Both the position numbers and the translations under genes were made by a program. From an uncultured Cytophagales bacterium (GTDB lineage: Bacteria; Bacteroidota; Bacteroidia; Cytophagales; Thermonemataceae), in contig CALLAC010000001.1 of assembly GCA_938002655.1 (NCBI GenBank), positions 310,001-374,000 on the forward strand: a stretch of DNA of 64,000 bases. The letters are read 5' to 3'. The notes below the pieces were generated by a model. It ran no database searches. It worked only from the letters and a program-made list of their open reading frames with translations, and had not been told where the DNA came from. This document shows positions 16,766 through 25,478 of this stretch, piece after piece (position 1 is the first letter of the stretch; every line of letters begins with the position of its first letter).

Positions 16766-18145
16766 TTATTCTTCATGGATTACTGCTTTCATCAAGCTAA
16801 AAACCAAAGGCATTTCAAAAAAATTCGCGGAACAATTGAGCAGTAATACCGCCGCCGTTTGCGAGTTTTTATCAAAGGCTAAAAAACTACAATATCCGCC
16901 TGTTGCTCCATTGTGCCAATAATATCCATCTTTCTTAAACCAGGCCAACCCTATTTCATTTTGTTCGTTTTGAAAAGTTATGTTAAGAGTTTTTTCAAGA
17001 GCTTTTTGGAAGGTAGCATTGTTGTTTTTGAGTAGATTTTGGGCATATAGAGCCATATCGGCAATATTGGAACGAATAGCCCCTGCCGCTGCCATTATAT
17101 CAAAATCCCAATTCGGATTTTCTTCTTCTTTCTCGTTATAGCCTTGAACCATAAAACTTTCCCATTTTTTATCAAATCGGGTATGAGTATACTCCATTTT
17201 TAGCGGATTGAGTATTTTTTCTTTGAGCAGTGTTTCGTAATCTTTCTGATACAGATTTTCTAAAATATATCCTGCAAGACCGAAGGCTAAATTAGAGTAT
17301 TCGAAAGATTTTTCAGGCTCACGATAGGGCTTGAATTTTTTGAAAAAGAATAATAAATCGGCTTTTTTGTAGGTTCTGTAAGGATTTTTGGCTTCAAAAT
17401 TTTCTTGAAAACCAAAATTGAGAGGCATACGAGGCAAACCCGAAGTATGATTGAGCAAATTTTTTACAAGAATTGCTTTGCCATTGAAGGCAAGATGAGG
17501 CAAACTATCAGGCAGAAATTTACTTACTTCGTCTTCCAAATGCAATTTCCCTTCTTGTTCGGCAATAACAGTGAGTAGGGCTGTAAAAGTTTTCGTAATA
17601 GAGCCAATTTCGTAGATACTATTGTTGCTCGGTAATATTTTTGAGCCTTTTTTTGTTTCTCCATAGTGGTAAAAGTGAGTTTTTCGGTTTTTGATGATAG
17701 CTATACTTGCTCCTACGGTGCCTTTGTTTTGCATAAGATAGCCCAAGTATTTATCCACTTTTTTATCCAATTCAGTTTTGAGCGGATTGGTGGAGGGGAC
17801 TTTTCCAACTTTTTGAGGCTTAAAAAATAGCGTAGAAATTTTGCCTTCTTTATCCGTAGCAAGATACATTACGTAAGGAGTTTGCTGACAATCAAGAAAA
17901 TAACGATTTCCTTCTTGGTGTGTTACACTCCTGATTTGCAACATTTGGTTCATTAAGTCTTTGCTGGTAAGCAAGAATTTTTCTTCTGTAAGAATTTTTT
18001 TGACTTCTGCGTTAAACAGAGCGTATACATCTGAAAACTTTTTTTCGTTGAATAGGTTTGTTACCTTTTCTGCAAGCTCTTTGGAGGGAACTTGGGCGAA
18101 GGCTAGTTGAAAGAATAGGTTTAAAAAAAACGAGATTTTTTTCAT
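16766..18145 (-). CDS. Exported serine hydrolase, beta-lactamase (class C/AmpC-like) family
   Basis: 459 residues with a signal peptide (1-17, ending AFAQ). Residues about 22-110 look like a DUF3887-type NTF2-like domain (FNEKKFSDVYALF). The catalytic domain follows, with the S-x-x-K motif Ser182-Ile-Thr-Lys185, the Tyr284-Ser-Asn motif, and a C-terminal HNGATGG block in place of KTG. Such proteins act as D-alanyl esterases, peptidases or esterases in the periplasm; the substrate cannot be read from sequence. It has its own upstream region, divergent from the gene at 18225. Confidence 0.87.
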   Translation of the reverse strand: MKKISFFLNLFFQLAFAQVPSKELAEKVTNLFNEKKFSDVYALFNAEVKKILTEEKFLLTSKDLMNQMLQIRSVTHQEGNRYFLDCQQTPYVMYLATDKEGKISTLFFKPQKVGKVPSTNPLKTELDKKVDKYLGYLMQNKGTVGASIAIIKNRKTHFYHYGETKKGSKILPSNNSIYEIGSITKTFTALLTVIAEQEGKLHLEDEVSKFLPDSLPHLAFNGKAILVKNLLNHTSGLPRMPLNFGFQENFEAKNPYRTYKKADLLFFFKKFKPYREPEKSFEYSNLAFGLAGYILENLYQKDYETLLKEKILNPLKMEYTHTRFDKKWESFMVQGYNEKEEENPNWDFDIMAAAGAIRSNIADMALYAQNLLKNNNATFQKALEKTLNITFQNEQNEIGLAWFKKDGYYWHNGATGGYCSFLAFDKNSQTAAVLLLNCSANFFEMPLVFSLMKAVIHEE

Positions 18146-18224
18146 AAAGTTTGCACTAATTTTGAAAAAACATTCAAACTTTGCAAGAAAAGATTAAATT
18201 CGCAAAAATATACTATTAGTAGTG

Positions 18225-18833
18225 ATGAAAAAGGTACTTTGCTGGCAATTAGTATTTTTGTTATTGTTTTTTTCTTTGGCAAAAGGGCAACATATCAAAC
18301 TCAAAAAAACATTTCTAACACCTGGTATCAGTATGCTTATACCTTCGGATTTTACGCTTATGCCCGATGAGGCTCTTGCGAAAAAATATCTGACTATCAA
18401 AAAGCCTTCTGCAATGTATTCAGACCCCACAGGAGAAATAGATTTGGGCGTAAATATTACGAACAATTATTGGCAAGAGCAAGATATTCCTATGCTCAAA
18501 GACCTCTACAAAAGCAGTTTGCGAGCTAGCTACACCAAAGTTCAATTTCTTACCGAAGAGATACGAACTATCAATAAAAGGCAGTTCGTAGTTTTGGAGT
18601 TTGTGGGGGCTGTGGAAGATGATAAAGAAGGTATAATGGGCAAAAAAAACGCCTTGATCCGCTACAATTATATGATGTATACAGTGGTAGAAAATAGGAT
18701 TGTGGTAGTAAATTTCAATTGTCCTGCCAAATATCAATCTGTTTGGCAACCTCTGCTACCCAAAATGATGCAATCGGTAAAAATTAGGAACCTGAAAGAA
18801 AATGAAGTTAAAAAACCAACCGAAAGAAAGTGA
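18225..18833 (+). CDS. Exported protein of unknown function
   Basis: 202 residues from ATG 18225 (an in-frame GTG sits at 18222). A signal peptide of about 22 residues ends LAKGQ. The remainder is an alpha/beta domain with PGISMLIPSDFTLMPDE, resembling PsbP/Mog1-like exported proteins (DUF1795 type), but I cannot name a family firmly. Its last 32 bases overlap the tadA start region, so the two genes are likely translated from one message. Confidence 0.75.
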   Translation: MKKVLCWQLVFLLLFFSLAKGQHIKLKKTFLTPGISMLIPSDFTLMPDEALAKKYLTIKKPSAMYSDPTGEIDLGVNITNNYWQEQDIPMLKDLYKSSLRASYTKVQFLTEEIRTINKRQFVVLEFVGAVEDDKEGIMGKKNALIRYNYMMYTVVENRIVVVNFNCPAKYQSVWQPLLPKMMQSVKIRNLKENEVKKPTERK

Positions 18834-19257
18834 TTTTTTTTGGATGCAAGTAGCCTATAATTTGGCACTTATAGCTTACGAAGAAAATGAAATTCCTGTG
18901 GGAGCAGTGGTAGTAGCCAACGAAAAACTCATAGCCAAAGGTTACAACCAAACCGAAAAGTTGCAAGATGTAACTGCTCACGCCGAAATGCTTGCACTCA
19001 CTGCCGCTGCCAATCATTTGGGTAGTAAATACTTACAAGGTTGTACCTTGTATGTTACGCTTGAGCCTTGTGTGATGTGTGCGGGGGCATTGGCTTGGTC
19101 GCAAATTAGTAGAGTGGTGTTTGGGGCAAAAGATGAACACAGAGGTTTTAGCCATTGGGGCTATCTTTTACACCCCAAAACTGAAATAGTTAGCGGTATT
19201 ATGGAAAATGAGTGCAGTGAACTTCTCAAAAAATTCTTTGCCGAATTGCGAAACTAA
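18802..19257 (+). CDS. tadA: tRNA-specific adenosine deaminase
   Basis: 151-residue zinc deaminase converting the wobble adenosine of tRNA-Arg(ACG) to inosine. The zinc site is His60 with the proton-shuttle Glu62 (HAEM) and Cys90/Cys93 (PCVMC). The N-terminus DFFWMQVAYNLA matches the usual FFM..A..A opening, favouring the ATG at 18802 over the later ATG at 18844, even though it overlaps the preceding gene by 32 bases. The promoter for sodA lies inside its 3' end. Confidence 0.94.
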   Translation: MKLKNQPKESDFFWMQVAYNLALIAYEENEIPVGAVVVANEKLIAKGYNQTEKLQDVTAHAEMLALTAAANHLGSKYLQGCTLYVTLEPCVMCAGALAWSQISRVVFGAKDEHRGFSHWGYLLHPKTEIVSGIMENECSELLKKFFAELRN

Positions 19258-19268
19258 ATGTAATTTTG
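19237..19268 (+). promoter_or_regulatory. Promoter of sodA
   Basis: TTTG at 19237-19240, 20 bases, TAATTTTG at 19261-19268: a full -33/-7 pair straddling the tadA stop codon, 46 bases before the sodA start. It implies sodA can be expressed independently of tadA. Confidence 0.6.
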
Positions 19269-19314
19269 TTTGTTTTTATGGCAAATCATTCTTTAACCTA
19301 AAACTTTTTGAACT

Positions 19315-19929
19315 ATGGCATTCACACAAGCACCTTTACCTTACGCAGAAAACGCTTTAGAGCCCCATATCGATGCTCAAACAATGAATATCCACTACAG
19401 CAAACACCACGCCGCCTATGTTGCCAACCTCAACAATGCCATTGCAGGCACCGATGCCGAAAATATGAGCATTGAAGATTTGTGTAAAAATATTAGCAAA
19501 TATCCTGTGGCAGTTCGCAACAACGGCGGAGGGCACTACAATCATACACTTTTTTGGGAAATTATGAGCCCAAATGGTGGTGGCTCGCCTACGGGTGAAC
19601 TTGCCGAAGCTATCGATAAGGCTTTTGGCTCTTTCGATAAATTCAAAGAAGAATTTTCCAAAGCCGCTATGGGGCGTTTTGGCTCGGGTTGGGCTTGGCT
19701 TTGTGTAATGGAAGACAAATCGCTCAAAATTTGCTCTACTGCCAACCAAGATAATCCCCTGATGGATATTGAGGGAGTACGTTGTGGCACGCCTATTTTG
19801 GGCATAGATGTATGGGAACACGCCTATTACCTGAAATACCAAAACCGCCGTGCCGATTATGTAGCCGCCTTTTTCAATGTGATAAATTGGAATAAAGTGG
19901 CCGAAAAATACAAACAAGCTATTTCATAA
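19315..19929 (+). CDS. sodA: Superoxide dismutase, Mn/Fe family (Mn-type residues)
   Basis: 204 residues, cytoplasmic (no signal peptide). Metal ligands are His27 (NIHYSKHH), His77 ([11 protein letters not shown]), and the Asp and His of DVWEHAYY. Gly at the FeSOD-Gln position of the N-terminal domain and Gln in ANQDNPL of the C-terminal domain follow the Mn-type pattern, although family members can be cambialistic. Preceded by its own promoter and followed by a hairpin. Confidence 0.95.
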   Translation: MAFTQAPLPYAENALEPHIDAQTMNIHYSKHHAAYVANLNNAIAGTDAENMSIEDLCKNISKYPVAVRNNGGGHYNHTLFWEIMSPNGGGSPTGELAEAIDKAFGSFDKFKEEFSKAAMGRFGSGWAWLCVMEDKSLKICSTANQDNPLMDIEGVRCGTPILGIDVWEHAYYLKYQNRRADYVAAFFNVINWNKVAEKYKQAIS

Positions 19930-19953
19930 TTCCAAAATTGACTTGTCGCTTTG

Positions 19954-19980
19954 AAGAGCGACCTTGAACGTGTCGCTCTT
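19954..19980 (+). terminator. Hairpin after sodA
   Basis: AAGAGCGAC (19954-19962) pairs with GTCGCTCTT (19972-19980) with a 9-base loop, 25 bases after the sodA stop. The T-run is short, so the terminator call is moderate. Confidence 0.5.
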
Positions 19981-20048
19981 TGCCTGTATTCTTATTGGAA
20001 AGCAAAAGATTCATGCCAAAAAAATTGTAACACTTGAATAAAGTGTAT

Positions 20049-20921
20049 ATGTACAAATGTGTTCGGCTTATTTTTTTTACTATTTTTCTTGCAGATTGTA
20101 AGAAACAAGAACAAACCATTGAAAAAACTTCTAATGATACCATTTCCCTGAAAACTACTCTCCAAAATATCATCGAAGAAGATAGCGTAGAATATGTGTT
20201 TCAAGATAGCAAAGCCAAACTAAATGCTCAGCAACAAAAGGGAATTGCTATCAATATTATTCAACAGTATTGCCAGAGCCTCAATGAGCAAGATTTCAAA
20301 AAGTTGCAATCGCTTTTTGCTGATAGTGTGCAATTTTACTTGGGGCAAAAGCAAATTAGCAAAGAAGCAGTTGCTCAAATAGAAAAGACAAAACTGAAAA
20401 ATCTCAAAAATCCTCGCTTTTTTGCCGATTTATCAAAGGTACAGGTCTTTCCAAAGAAAACTATTGTGCCTATCAAACAAATAGAACTTGAAAAAAGCAG
20501 AATTTTTGAAGCTGAATTTACCTTTGACGAAGCCTACAACATTGTTGCTTACCAAGAACGCCCTTACATAGAAAAGAAAAAATCCCTTCAAGAGCAATGG
20601 GAAGGCAAATTTGTCATAGAAGGAGCTAGGCAAATAGAAGCCTATGTAGAAATCAAGCACTTTAAGGAAAATACTTTTGAGTTTTTTCTTGAAATAAACC
20701 CCAATAGCGACTGCAAAAGCAAATATGAAGGAAAAGCAACCTTAATTTCTGATATACAAGCCATTTCAGCTGAGGGCGAGCTATGCGATATTTCTTTTGA
20801 ATTGCGAAAAGATAGACAAATTTCTATTTCCGAAAGAAAGCCCTGCCAATTACATAGCCTCACTTGTAGTTTTGAGGGTGTTTATACACTCTACACACAG
20901 AAAGAGTTTCGTTGGCGTTGA
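20049..20921 (+). CDS. Putative lipoprotein of unknown function
   Basis: 290 residues from ATG 20049; the in-frame TTG at 20034 is less likely. The N-terminus is a short hydrophobic stretch ending LADC, a lipobox-like site, although Asp before the Cys is unusual. The rest is charged. Residues about 60-160 (IQQYCQSLNEQDFKKLQSLFAD) look like an NTF2/SnoaL-type fold, and the C-terminal half may form a beta domain. I recognise no family. Transcribed after sodA but separated from it by a hairpin. Confidence 0.7.
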   Translation: MYKCVRLIFFTIFLADCKKQEQTIEKTSNDTISLKTTLQNIIEEDSVEYVFQDSKAKLNAQQQKGIAINIIQQYCQSLNEQDFKKLQSLFADSVQFYLGQKQISKEAVAQIEKTKLKNLKNPRFFADLSKVQVFPKKTIVPIKQIELEKSRIFEAEFTFDEAYNIVAYQERPYIEKKKSLQEQWEGKFVIEGARQIEAYVEIKHFKENTFEFFLEINPNSDCKSKYEGKATLISDIQAISAEGELCDISFELRKDRQISISERKPCQLHSLTCSFEGVYTLYTQKEFRWR

Positions 20922-20952
20922 GTGCTAAATTATGTAGTAGTTTATATTCAGT

Positions 20953-21117
20953 TCACTTTTTATTATCAGAGAGTATGGTATAGGCTACGTAAGCACTAAA
21001 TAAAAATATAGCAACCCAAATAAGCCAAGTAAAGACTTTCCACAAAAATTTTACTACCACTACCACTATCAAACCAATCAGCAATGCTATTAAAATGTTT
21101 GCAAGTTTCTTATTCAT
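20953..21117 (-). CDS. Small two-helix membrane protein
   Basis: A 54-residue frame on the minus strand from ATG 21115-21117 to TGA 20953-20955. It starts MNKK and contains one long or two closely spaced hydrophobic helices (LIALLIGLIVVVVVKFLW and WLIWVAIFLFSAYVAY), with a polar end DNKK. It fills an otherwise gene-free gap between two plus-strand genes. Hydrophobic pattern and position make it plausible; the function is unknown. The flanking stretch 21118-21295 holds nothing I can identify. Confidence 0.6.
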   Translation of the reverse strand: MNKKLANILIALLIGLIVVVVVKFLWKVFTWLIWVAIFLFSAYVAYTILSDNKK

Positions 21118-21295
21118 AAAAATTGTGTAGTTTTCTCCAAAGTATAAAAAATCTTTGGAAGCCTGTGTAAATTTTCGATTATTTTTTTTGCATTAGTTCC
21201 AAAAGCAGATAATTCTAAAAAAAGTTTTCTCAAAAAAATAAGTATCTTAAAAGATTTTTCAAATTTTGCCGAGATTTTTCAAAATCTTGCTTCAA

Positions 21296-21982
21296 ATGGA
21301 ACGATTGCTATACATTCAGGAAAAATTAGAGCTTTTGGGTGCTGAATTTTGTATTTCTGTTGTCGAGCTTGCCGAAAGAGCTTGGCAGTGGAATGGATTT
21401 CTGTGGGATTGGGACGGGGTTTTTAATACAGGCTACAAATCTAAAGAACAGAGTAGTGGATTCAATGAAGCCGATTCTATGGGTATCAATATGTTGCGTT
21501 TTGGATATTGGTTAAAAAATGGAAAAATGCCTTTTATGGCTATCATTACGGGCGAAGAAAACCCAACTGCCATTCATTTTGCTCAAAGAGAGCACTTCCA
21601 TGCTATTTGTCTTCAATTTTCTCATAAAACAGATGCATTAGAAATATTGCAAAAAAATTACTCGCTTGATAGTCAGAAGATTGCTTTTGTTTATGATGAT
21701 GTTTTAGATGTGGCTTTGGCTCAAAAAGTATCAGGGCGATTTTTGGTAAAAAGAAATTCTGCTCCTTTTTTTGTAGAATATGCAAAAAAGTATGAAATTT
21801 GCGATTATATTACAGCTTCGCAAAGTGGGAAAGGAGCTATCAGAGAAGTTTGCGAACTAATTCTTTCGTTGCTTGATAGCTACGACAAAACTATTTCAGA
21901 ACGTATTGCTTATAGCTTAGCTTATCAAAAATATCTTTCAGAACGCAATCATCTTGAAACTATCATACTGAAAAAGTCATAG
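21296..21982 (+). CDS. HAD-superfamily phosphatase, KdsC-like
   Basis: 228 residues from ATG 21296 (a TTG at 21266 is the only earlier start). The HAD nucleophile motif is Asp38-Trp-Asp40-Gly (WDWDGVFN), with ITGEEN as motif II, KTDAL as the motif III lysine, and YDDVLDVALA as motif IV. The capless layout and the ADSMGINML block resemble the KdsC/CMP-sialate branch (type IIIA). The substrate is unknown; 3-deoxy-manno-octulosonate-8-phosphate is only one possibility. It is 35 bases upstream of murD on the same strand. Confidence 0.75.
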   Translation: MERLLYIQEKLELLGAEFCISVVELAERAWQWNGFLWDWDGVFNTGYKSKEQSSGFNEADSMGINMLRFGYWLKNGKMPFMAIITGEENPTAIHFAQREHFHAICLQFSHKTDALEILQKNYSLDSQKIAFVYDDVLDVALAQKVSGRFLVKRNSAPFFVEYAKKYEICDYITASQSGKGAIREVCELILSLLDSYDKTISERIAYSLAYQKYLSERNHLETIILKKS

Positions 21983-22017
21983 ACCGAAATTGATGTAAAA
22001 AACTTTCATAAAAAGCT

Positions 22018-23385
22018 ATGAAAAAAGTAGTTGTATTAGGTGCAGGTGAAAGTGGTACAGGTGCCGCTCTGCTTGCCAAAGCCAAAAATTTCGAAGTATT
22101 TGTATCTGATGGAGGCAAAATTTCAGAGAAATATAAAAAAATTTTAGAAGAAAATCAAATTCCTTTTGAAGAAGGCACGCATACTGCCGAGCTTGTTCTT
22201 TCGGCTCATGAAATTATCAAAAGCCCAGGTATCCCTGACAATACGCCTATTGTACGTGCCGCCATAGAAAAGCAAATACCTGTTATTTCGGAAATTGAAT
22301 TTGGTTTTAGACACACGAAAGCAAAAATTATCGCTATTACGGGTAGCAATGGCAAAACAACAACTACGTTGCTTACGTATCATATTCTCAAAAATGCAGG
22401 TTTGAATGTGGGACTTGCAGGAAATGTAGGGGAAAGTTTTGCCCAAAAAATTATTAAAAATCATCATGAATATTATGTGCTGGAAGTGAGTAGCTTTCAA
22501 CTTGATGGTTGTTTTTTGTTTAAGCCTTATATTTCTGCTATCTTAAATATCACCCCCGACCATTTGGACCGCTACGAAAGTTTTGATGCTTATGCAGATG
22601 CCAAATTTCGTATCATTCGCAGTCAGAACGAAAATGATTACTTTATTTACAACATTGATAGCGAAATTATCGAGAAAAAAATCCTCAAACTCAAACCTGC
22701 TGTACAACAACTTGCCATAACGCTTGCCGCTAAAGACGATTTAAAGGCTATTTCCAAAGTTTCTTATTTTCAGAATGGAAAAATCATTACACGATTGCCT
22801 TACAATCGTCCTTCGCAACTTATTTTCTACGAGAAAGATATAGCCTTGCGAGGCAAACACAACGTTTTCAATGCAATGGTAGCCATTTTGGTAGCCCAAA
22901 TTTTAGGAGTAGATACCGAAAAAATCAAGGATGGTTTGGCTACTTTCAAAGGTGTGCCACACCGCTTGGAGCAAGTCGGAGAAGTGCGTGGAGTAAAATT
23001 TATCAACGATTCTAAGGCTACCAATGTAGATTCAGTTTTTTATGCTTTGGATAGCTTTGAATTTGAAAATGAGAAAAAAATAATCTGGATTGCAGGAGGC
23101 ATAGATAAAGGCAACAACTATGAGCAAATCAAAAATTTAGTAGCGGGCAGGGTAAAACATCTCATTGCCCTTGGCAAAGATAATAGCAAACTTTGCCATT
23201 TTTTTGGAAATATTGTTGATATTACCCAAACCGATAGCATTGAGGAAGCCGTCAAGAAAGCCTATAAATTGGCAAAAAAAGACGATATCGTCTTGCTTTC
23301 ACCTGCTTGTGCTAGTTTTGATTTATTCAAAAATTATGAGGATAGAGGGGAGCAGTTTCGAAAAGCAGTGGAAAGTTTGAAATAA
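22018..23385 (+). CDS. murD: UDP-N-acetylmuramoylalanine-D-glutamate ligase
   Basis: Adds D-glutamate to UDP-MurNAc-L-Ala in peptidoglycan synthesis. The 455-residue protein shows the N-terminal UDP-binding Rossmann fold (VVVLGAGESGTG), the ATP loop ITGSNGKTTTT near 110, the LEVSSFQL block, NITPDHLDRY, and the C-terminal NDSKATNVDS and LSPACASFDLFKNYEDRG. All three Mur-ligase domains are present. It stands apart from other division/cell-wall genes in this window, unlike the usual dcw cluster. Confidence 0.97.
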   Translation: MKKVVVLGAGESGTGAALLAKAKNFEVFVSDGGKISEKYKKILEENQIPFEEGTHTAELVLSAHEIIKSPGIPDNTPIVRAAIEKQIPVISEIEFGFRHTKAKIIAITGSNGKTTTTLLTYHILKNAGLNVGLAGNVGESFAQKIIKNHHEYYVLEVSSFQLDGCFLFKPYISAILNITPDHLDRYESFDAYADAKFRIIRSQNENDYFIYNIDSEIIEKKILKLKPAVQQLAITLAAKDDLKAISKVSYFQNGKIITRLPYNRPSQLIFYEKDIALRGKHNVFNAMVAILVAQILGVDTEKIKDGLATFKGVPHRLEQVGEVRGVKFINDSKATNVDSVFYALDSFEFENEKKIIWIAGGIDKGNNYEQIKNLVAGRVKHLIALGKDNSKLCHFFGNIVDITQTDSIEEAVKKAYKLAKKDDIVLLSPACASFDLFKNYEDRGEQFRKAVESLK

Positions 23386-23451
23386 GATTTGTTTTTTTGA
23401 ATGAGAATCTCTAATTTCGTCAATAAAAATTCAAACTTTTAAGCCTTAAAA

Positions 23452-23826
23452 ATGAAAACCATCCTTATCGGTGAAGATAGTTCGGTAATACAAAATATGG
23501 CAAAAAAAGTTTTGGAATACCAAAATTTTAGGATTCTTACTGCCAAAAATGGGGAAAAGGTTTTAGAAATTTTACAGAATGAACCTGTTGATCTGATACT
23601 TTTAGACCTAAATATGCCTGTGATGAATGGAGAGGCTTGTGCAAAAGCTATTCGCAAGCTTCCTGATGAGCAAAAGTCAAAAGTTCCTATTATCGCTATC
23701 ACAGGCAACGCTCCCAATTATACGATGAAAGAATTTAAGGAATTAGGTTTCAACGATTTTATTCCAAAGCCTATCAATTTTGATTTGCTCGTAGGTATGG
23801 TAAAAAAAATTACAGGAAATTTATAG
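23452..23826 (+). CDS. Single-domain response regulator (CheY-like receiver)
   Basis: 124 residues forming only a receiver domain: acidic pair Glu8/Asp9, phosphoacceptor Asp52 (LLDLNMP), Thr84 (AITG) and Lys106 (PKPIN). No output domain, so it works by protein-protein contact or in a phosphorelay. It is 66 bases after murD. No histidine kinase is adjacent; the nearest kinase in the window is at 51090. Confidence 0.93.
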   Translation: MKTILIGEDSSVIQNMAKKVLEYQNFRILTAKNGEKVLEILQNEPVDLILLDLNMPVMNGEACAKAIRKLPDEQKSKVPIIAITGNAPNYTMKEFKELGFNDFIPKPINFDLLVGMVKKITGNL

Positions 23827-23861
23827 CAATCGTCTGATTTTCTGATTTTTTCTTTGAAATA

Positions 23862-23894
23862 TTTGCTTTCGGGGGGCTTTTGCTATTATATTTG
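23862..23894 (+). promoter_or_regulatory. Promoter of queA paralogue 2
   Basis: TTTG at 23862-23865, 21 bases, TATATTTG at 23887-23894, then 33 bases to the ATG at 23928. Confidence 0.55.
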
Positions 23895-23927
23895 CAAGCT
23901 TGCAAAAATCAAAACCTCTTGATGTCT

Positions 23928-24980
23928 ATGAAATTATCAGATTATGCTTTTGATTTACCTACCAAACTCATTGCTTTATACCCTACTACTAATCGTGATG
24001 AATCTCGCCTGATGGTTGTGCATCGAAAAACAGGAAAAATAGAGCATCGTATTTTCAAAGATGTAATAGATTATTTTGACAATGGAGATGTAATGGTAGT
24101 CAATGATACTAAAGTTTTCCCTGCACGCCTCTATGGCAACAAAGAAAAAACAGGAGCAGATATTGAAGTATTTTTGCTTCGTGAGCTCAATCCGCAGTAT
24201 CATCTTTGGGATGTGCTTGTAGACCCTGCTCGCAAAATCAGAGTAGGTAATAAACTCTATTTTGGTGATGGTGAGCTGGTTGCCGAAGTTATTGATAATA
24301 CAACCAATCGCGGTAGAACGATTCGCTTTCTTTGGGACGGCGAAGATGAGGAGTTTTACAAAACTATTCATCAACTCGGTGAAACTCCCTTGCCCAAAGA
24401 AATTATCAAAAGACGAAAAGTAGAAAAAGAAGATGAAGAGCGTTTTCAGAGTATTTTTGCCAAAGAAACTGGGGCAGTAGCCGCACCAATGGCTTGCTTG
24501 CATTTTACCAAACAGCTTGTTAAAAAGTTGGCTATCAAAGGTGTAGATATTGTAACGCTTACAATGCATATCAGCTTGGGAACTTTCAAAACCGTAGAAG
24601 TGGAAGACCTTACCAAACACAAACCCGACTCTGAACAGTTTCGCATTCCCGAAAAAACTGCTCAAAGAATCAACGAAGCCCTTGATGCCAAAAAGAAAGT
24701 TTGTGCCGTAGGTTCAAGTGTGATACGTTCTTTGGAATCTTCTGTTTCGGCTTCGGGTAGAGTAAAACCTGCCGATGCCTGGACTGATAAGTTTATTTTT
24801 ATCCCTTACGAATTCAAAATTCCTAATGCTTACATCACCAATTTCCATTTGCCCGAAAGTACACTATTTATGACTGCCTGTGCCTTTGGTGGTTATGAAC
24901 TCATTATGAAAGCTTACGAAATTGCTATACAAGAAGAGTATCGCTTTCATATCTACGGAGATGCTATGCTAATTCTGTAA
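23928..24980 (+). CDS. queA: S-adenosylmethionine:tRNA ribosyltransferase-isomerase, paralogue 2
   Basis: 350 residues from ATG 23928 (another ATG at 23922), close to the usual QueA length. It keeps [34 protein letters not shown] and the C-terminal [11 protein letters not shown] and IYGDAMLIL. The usual HVGAGTFxPV block is [10 protein letters not shown] followed by [13 protein letters not shown]; from memory the same EDLTKHK pattern is typical of the main QueA in other Bacteroidota. So this is probably the lineage's standard QueA and the copy at 1601-2803 the extra one. It has its own promoter. Confidence 0.9.
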   Translation: MKLSDYAFDLPTKLIALYPTTNRDESRLMVVHRKTGKIEHRIFKDVIDYFDNGDVMVVNDTKVFPARLYGNKEKTGADIEVFLLRELNPQYHLWDVLVDPARKIRVGNKLYFGDGELVAEVIDNTTNRGRTIRFLWDGEDEEFYKTIHQLGETPLPKEIIKRRKVEKEDEERFQSIFAKETGAVAAPMACLHFTKQLVKKLAIKGVDIVTLTMHISLGTFKTVEVEDLTKHKPDSEQFRIPEKTAQRINEALDAKKKVCAVGSSVIRSLESSVSASGRVKPADAWTDKFIFIPYEFKIPNAYITNFHLPESTLFMTACAFGGYELIMKAYEIAIQEEYRFHIYGDAMLIL

Positions 24981-25033
24981 CCTTACTTTTTTCAAGAAAA
25001 AATAAAGTTTAACCCAAAACCAATCCCAACCTT

Positions 25034-25437
25034 ATGCTCAAAAAAGTATTGTTTTCGGCTTTTTTCGTCTGTTTTCTTACAGTCGGAGGCTTTGCACAGG
25101 TGAATGATATGTCCGCAACTTACAAAGGCACCGTAGGTAATGTGAAAATTACAATGACCATTTTGATTGGAGCAATCATCTGACGACCTACAACGGCACT
25201 TACTATTACGACAACGTCAGAAAAGACCTTACCTTGCCAGGCATTTGGCTGGCACGTTTAGAAACTATTGAACTCATAGAAGTAGGTGAGAGACGTGATT
25301 ACGGGCTATTTTAGTCTAAAAGCAAACTCGTAGAGGTTTTATGATGTACTTACAGGTACTTGGCAAGTTTGGATAAAAAGACAACTCTGCCTGTACGTCT
25401 GATAAAGGTAAATTAGGCAAAAATAGAATTTAATAAG
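25034..25437 (+). pseudogene. Decayed gene of a small exported protein
   Basis: ATG 25034 opens a good signal peptide (MLKKVLFSAFFVCFLT, ending GGFAQ) and mature sequence to about residue 45, then a stop at 25181. The similarity of style continues in a second frame (GTYYYDNVRKDLTLPG, about 25150-25310) and in a third (FYDVLTGTWQVW, about 25337-25375), needing at least two frameshifts plus stops. The pieces together suggest an original protein of about 130 residues. I do not recognise the family. The remainder of the 24981-25478 gap holds nothing else. Confidence 0.7.
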
Positions 25438-25478
25438 TTTACAGGTAGCAACATGAGGTTTTGCAATCTTACTGCTCT

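Noticed and set aside
19357-19917. - strand frame of 186 codons opposite sodA
   Set aside because: Covers the length of sodA on the other strand; a mirror of a strongly biased gene.
23976-24665. - strand frame of 229 codons opposite queA paralogue 2
   Set aside because: No motif and complete overlap with a conserved enzyme.
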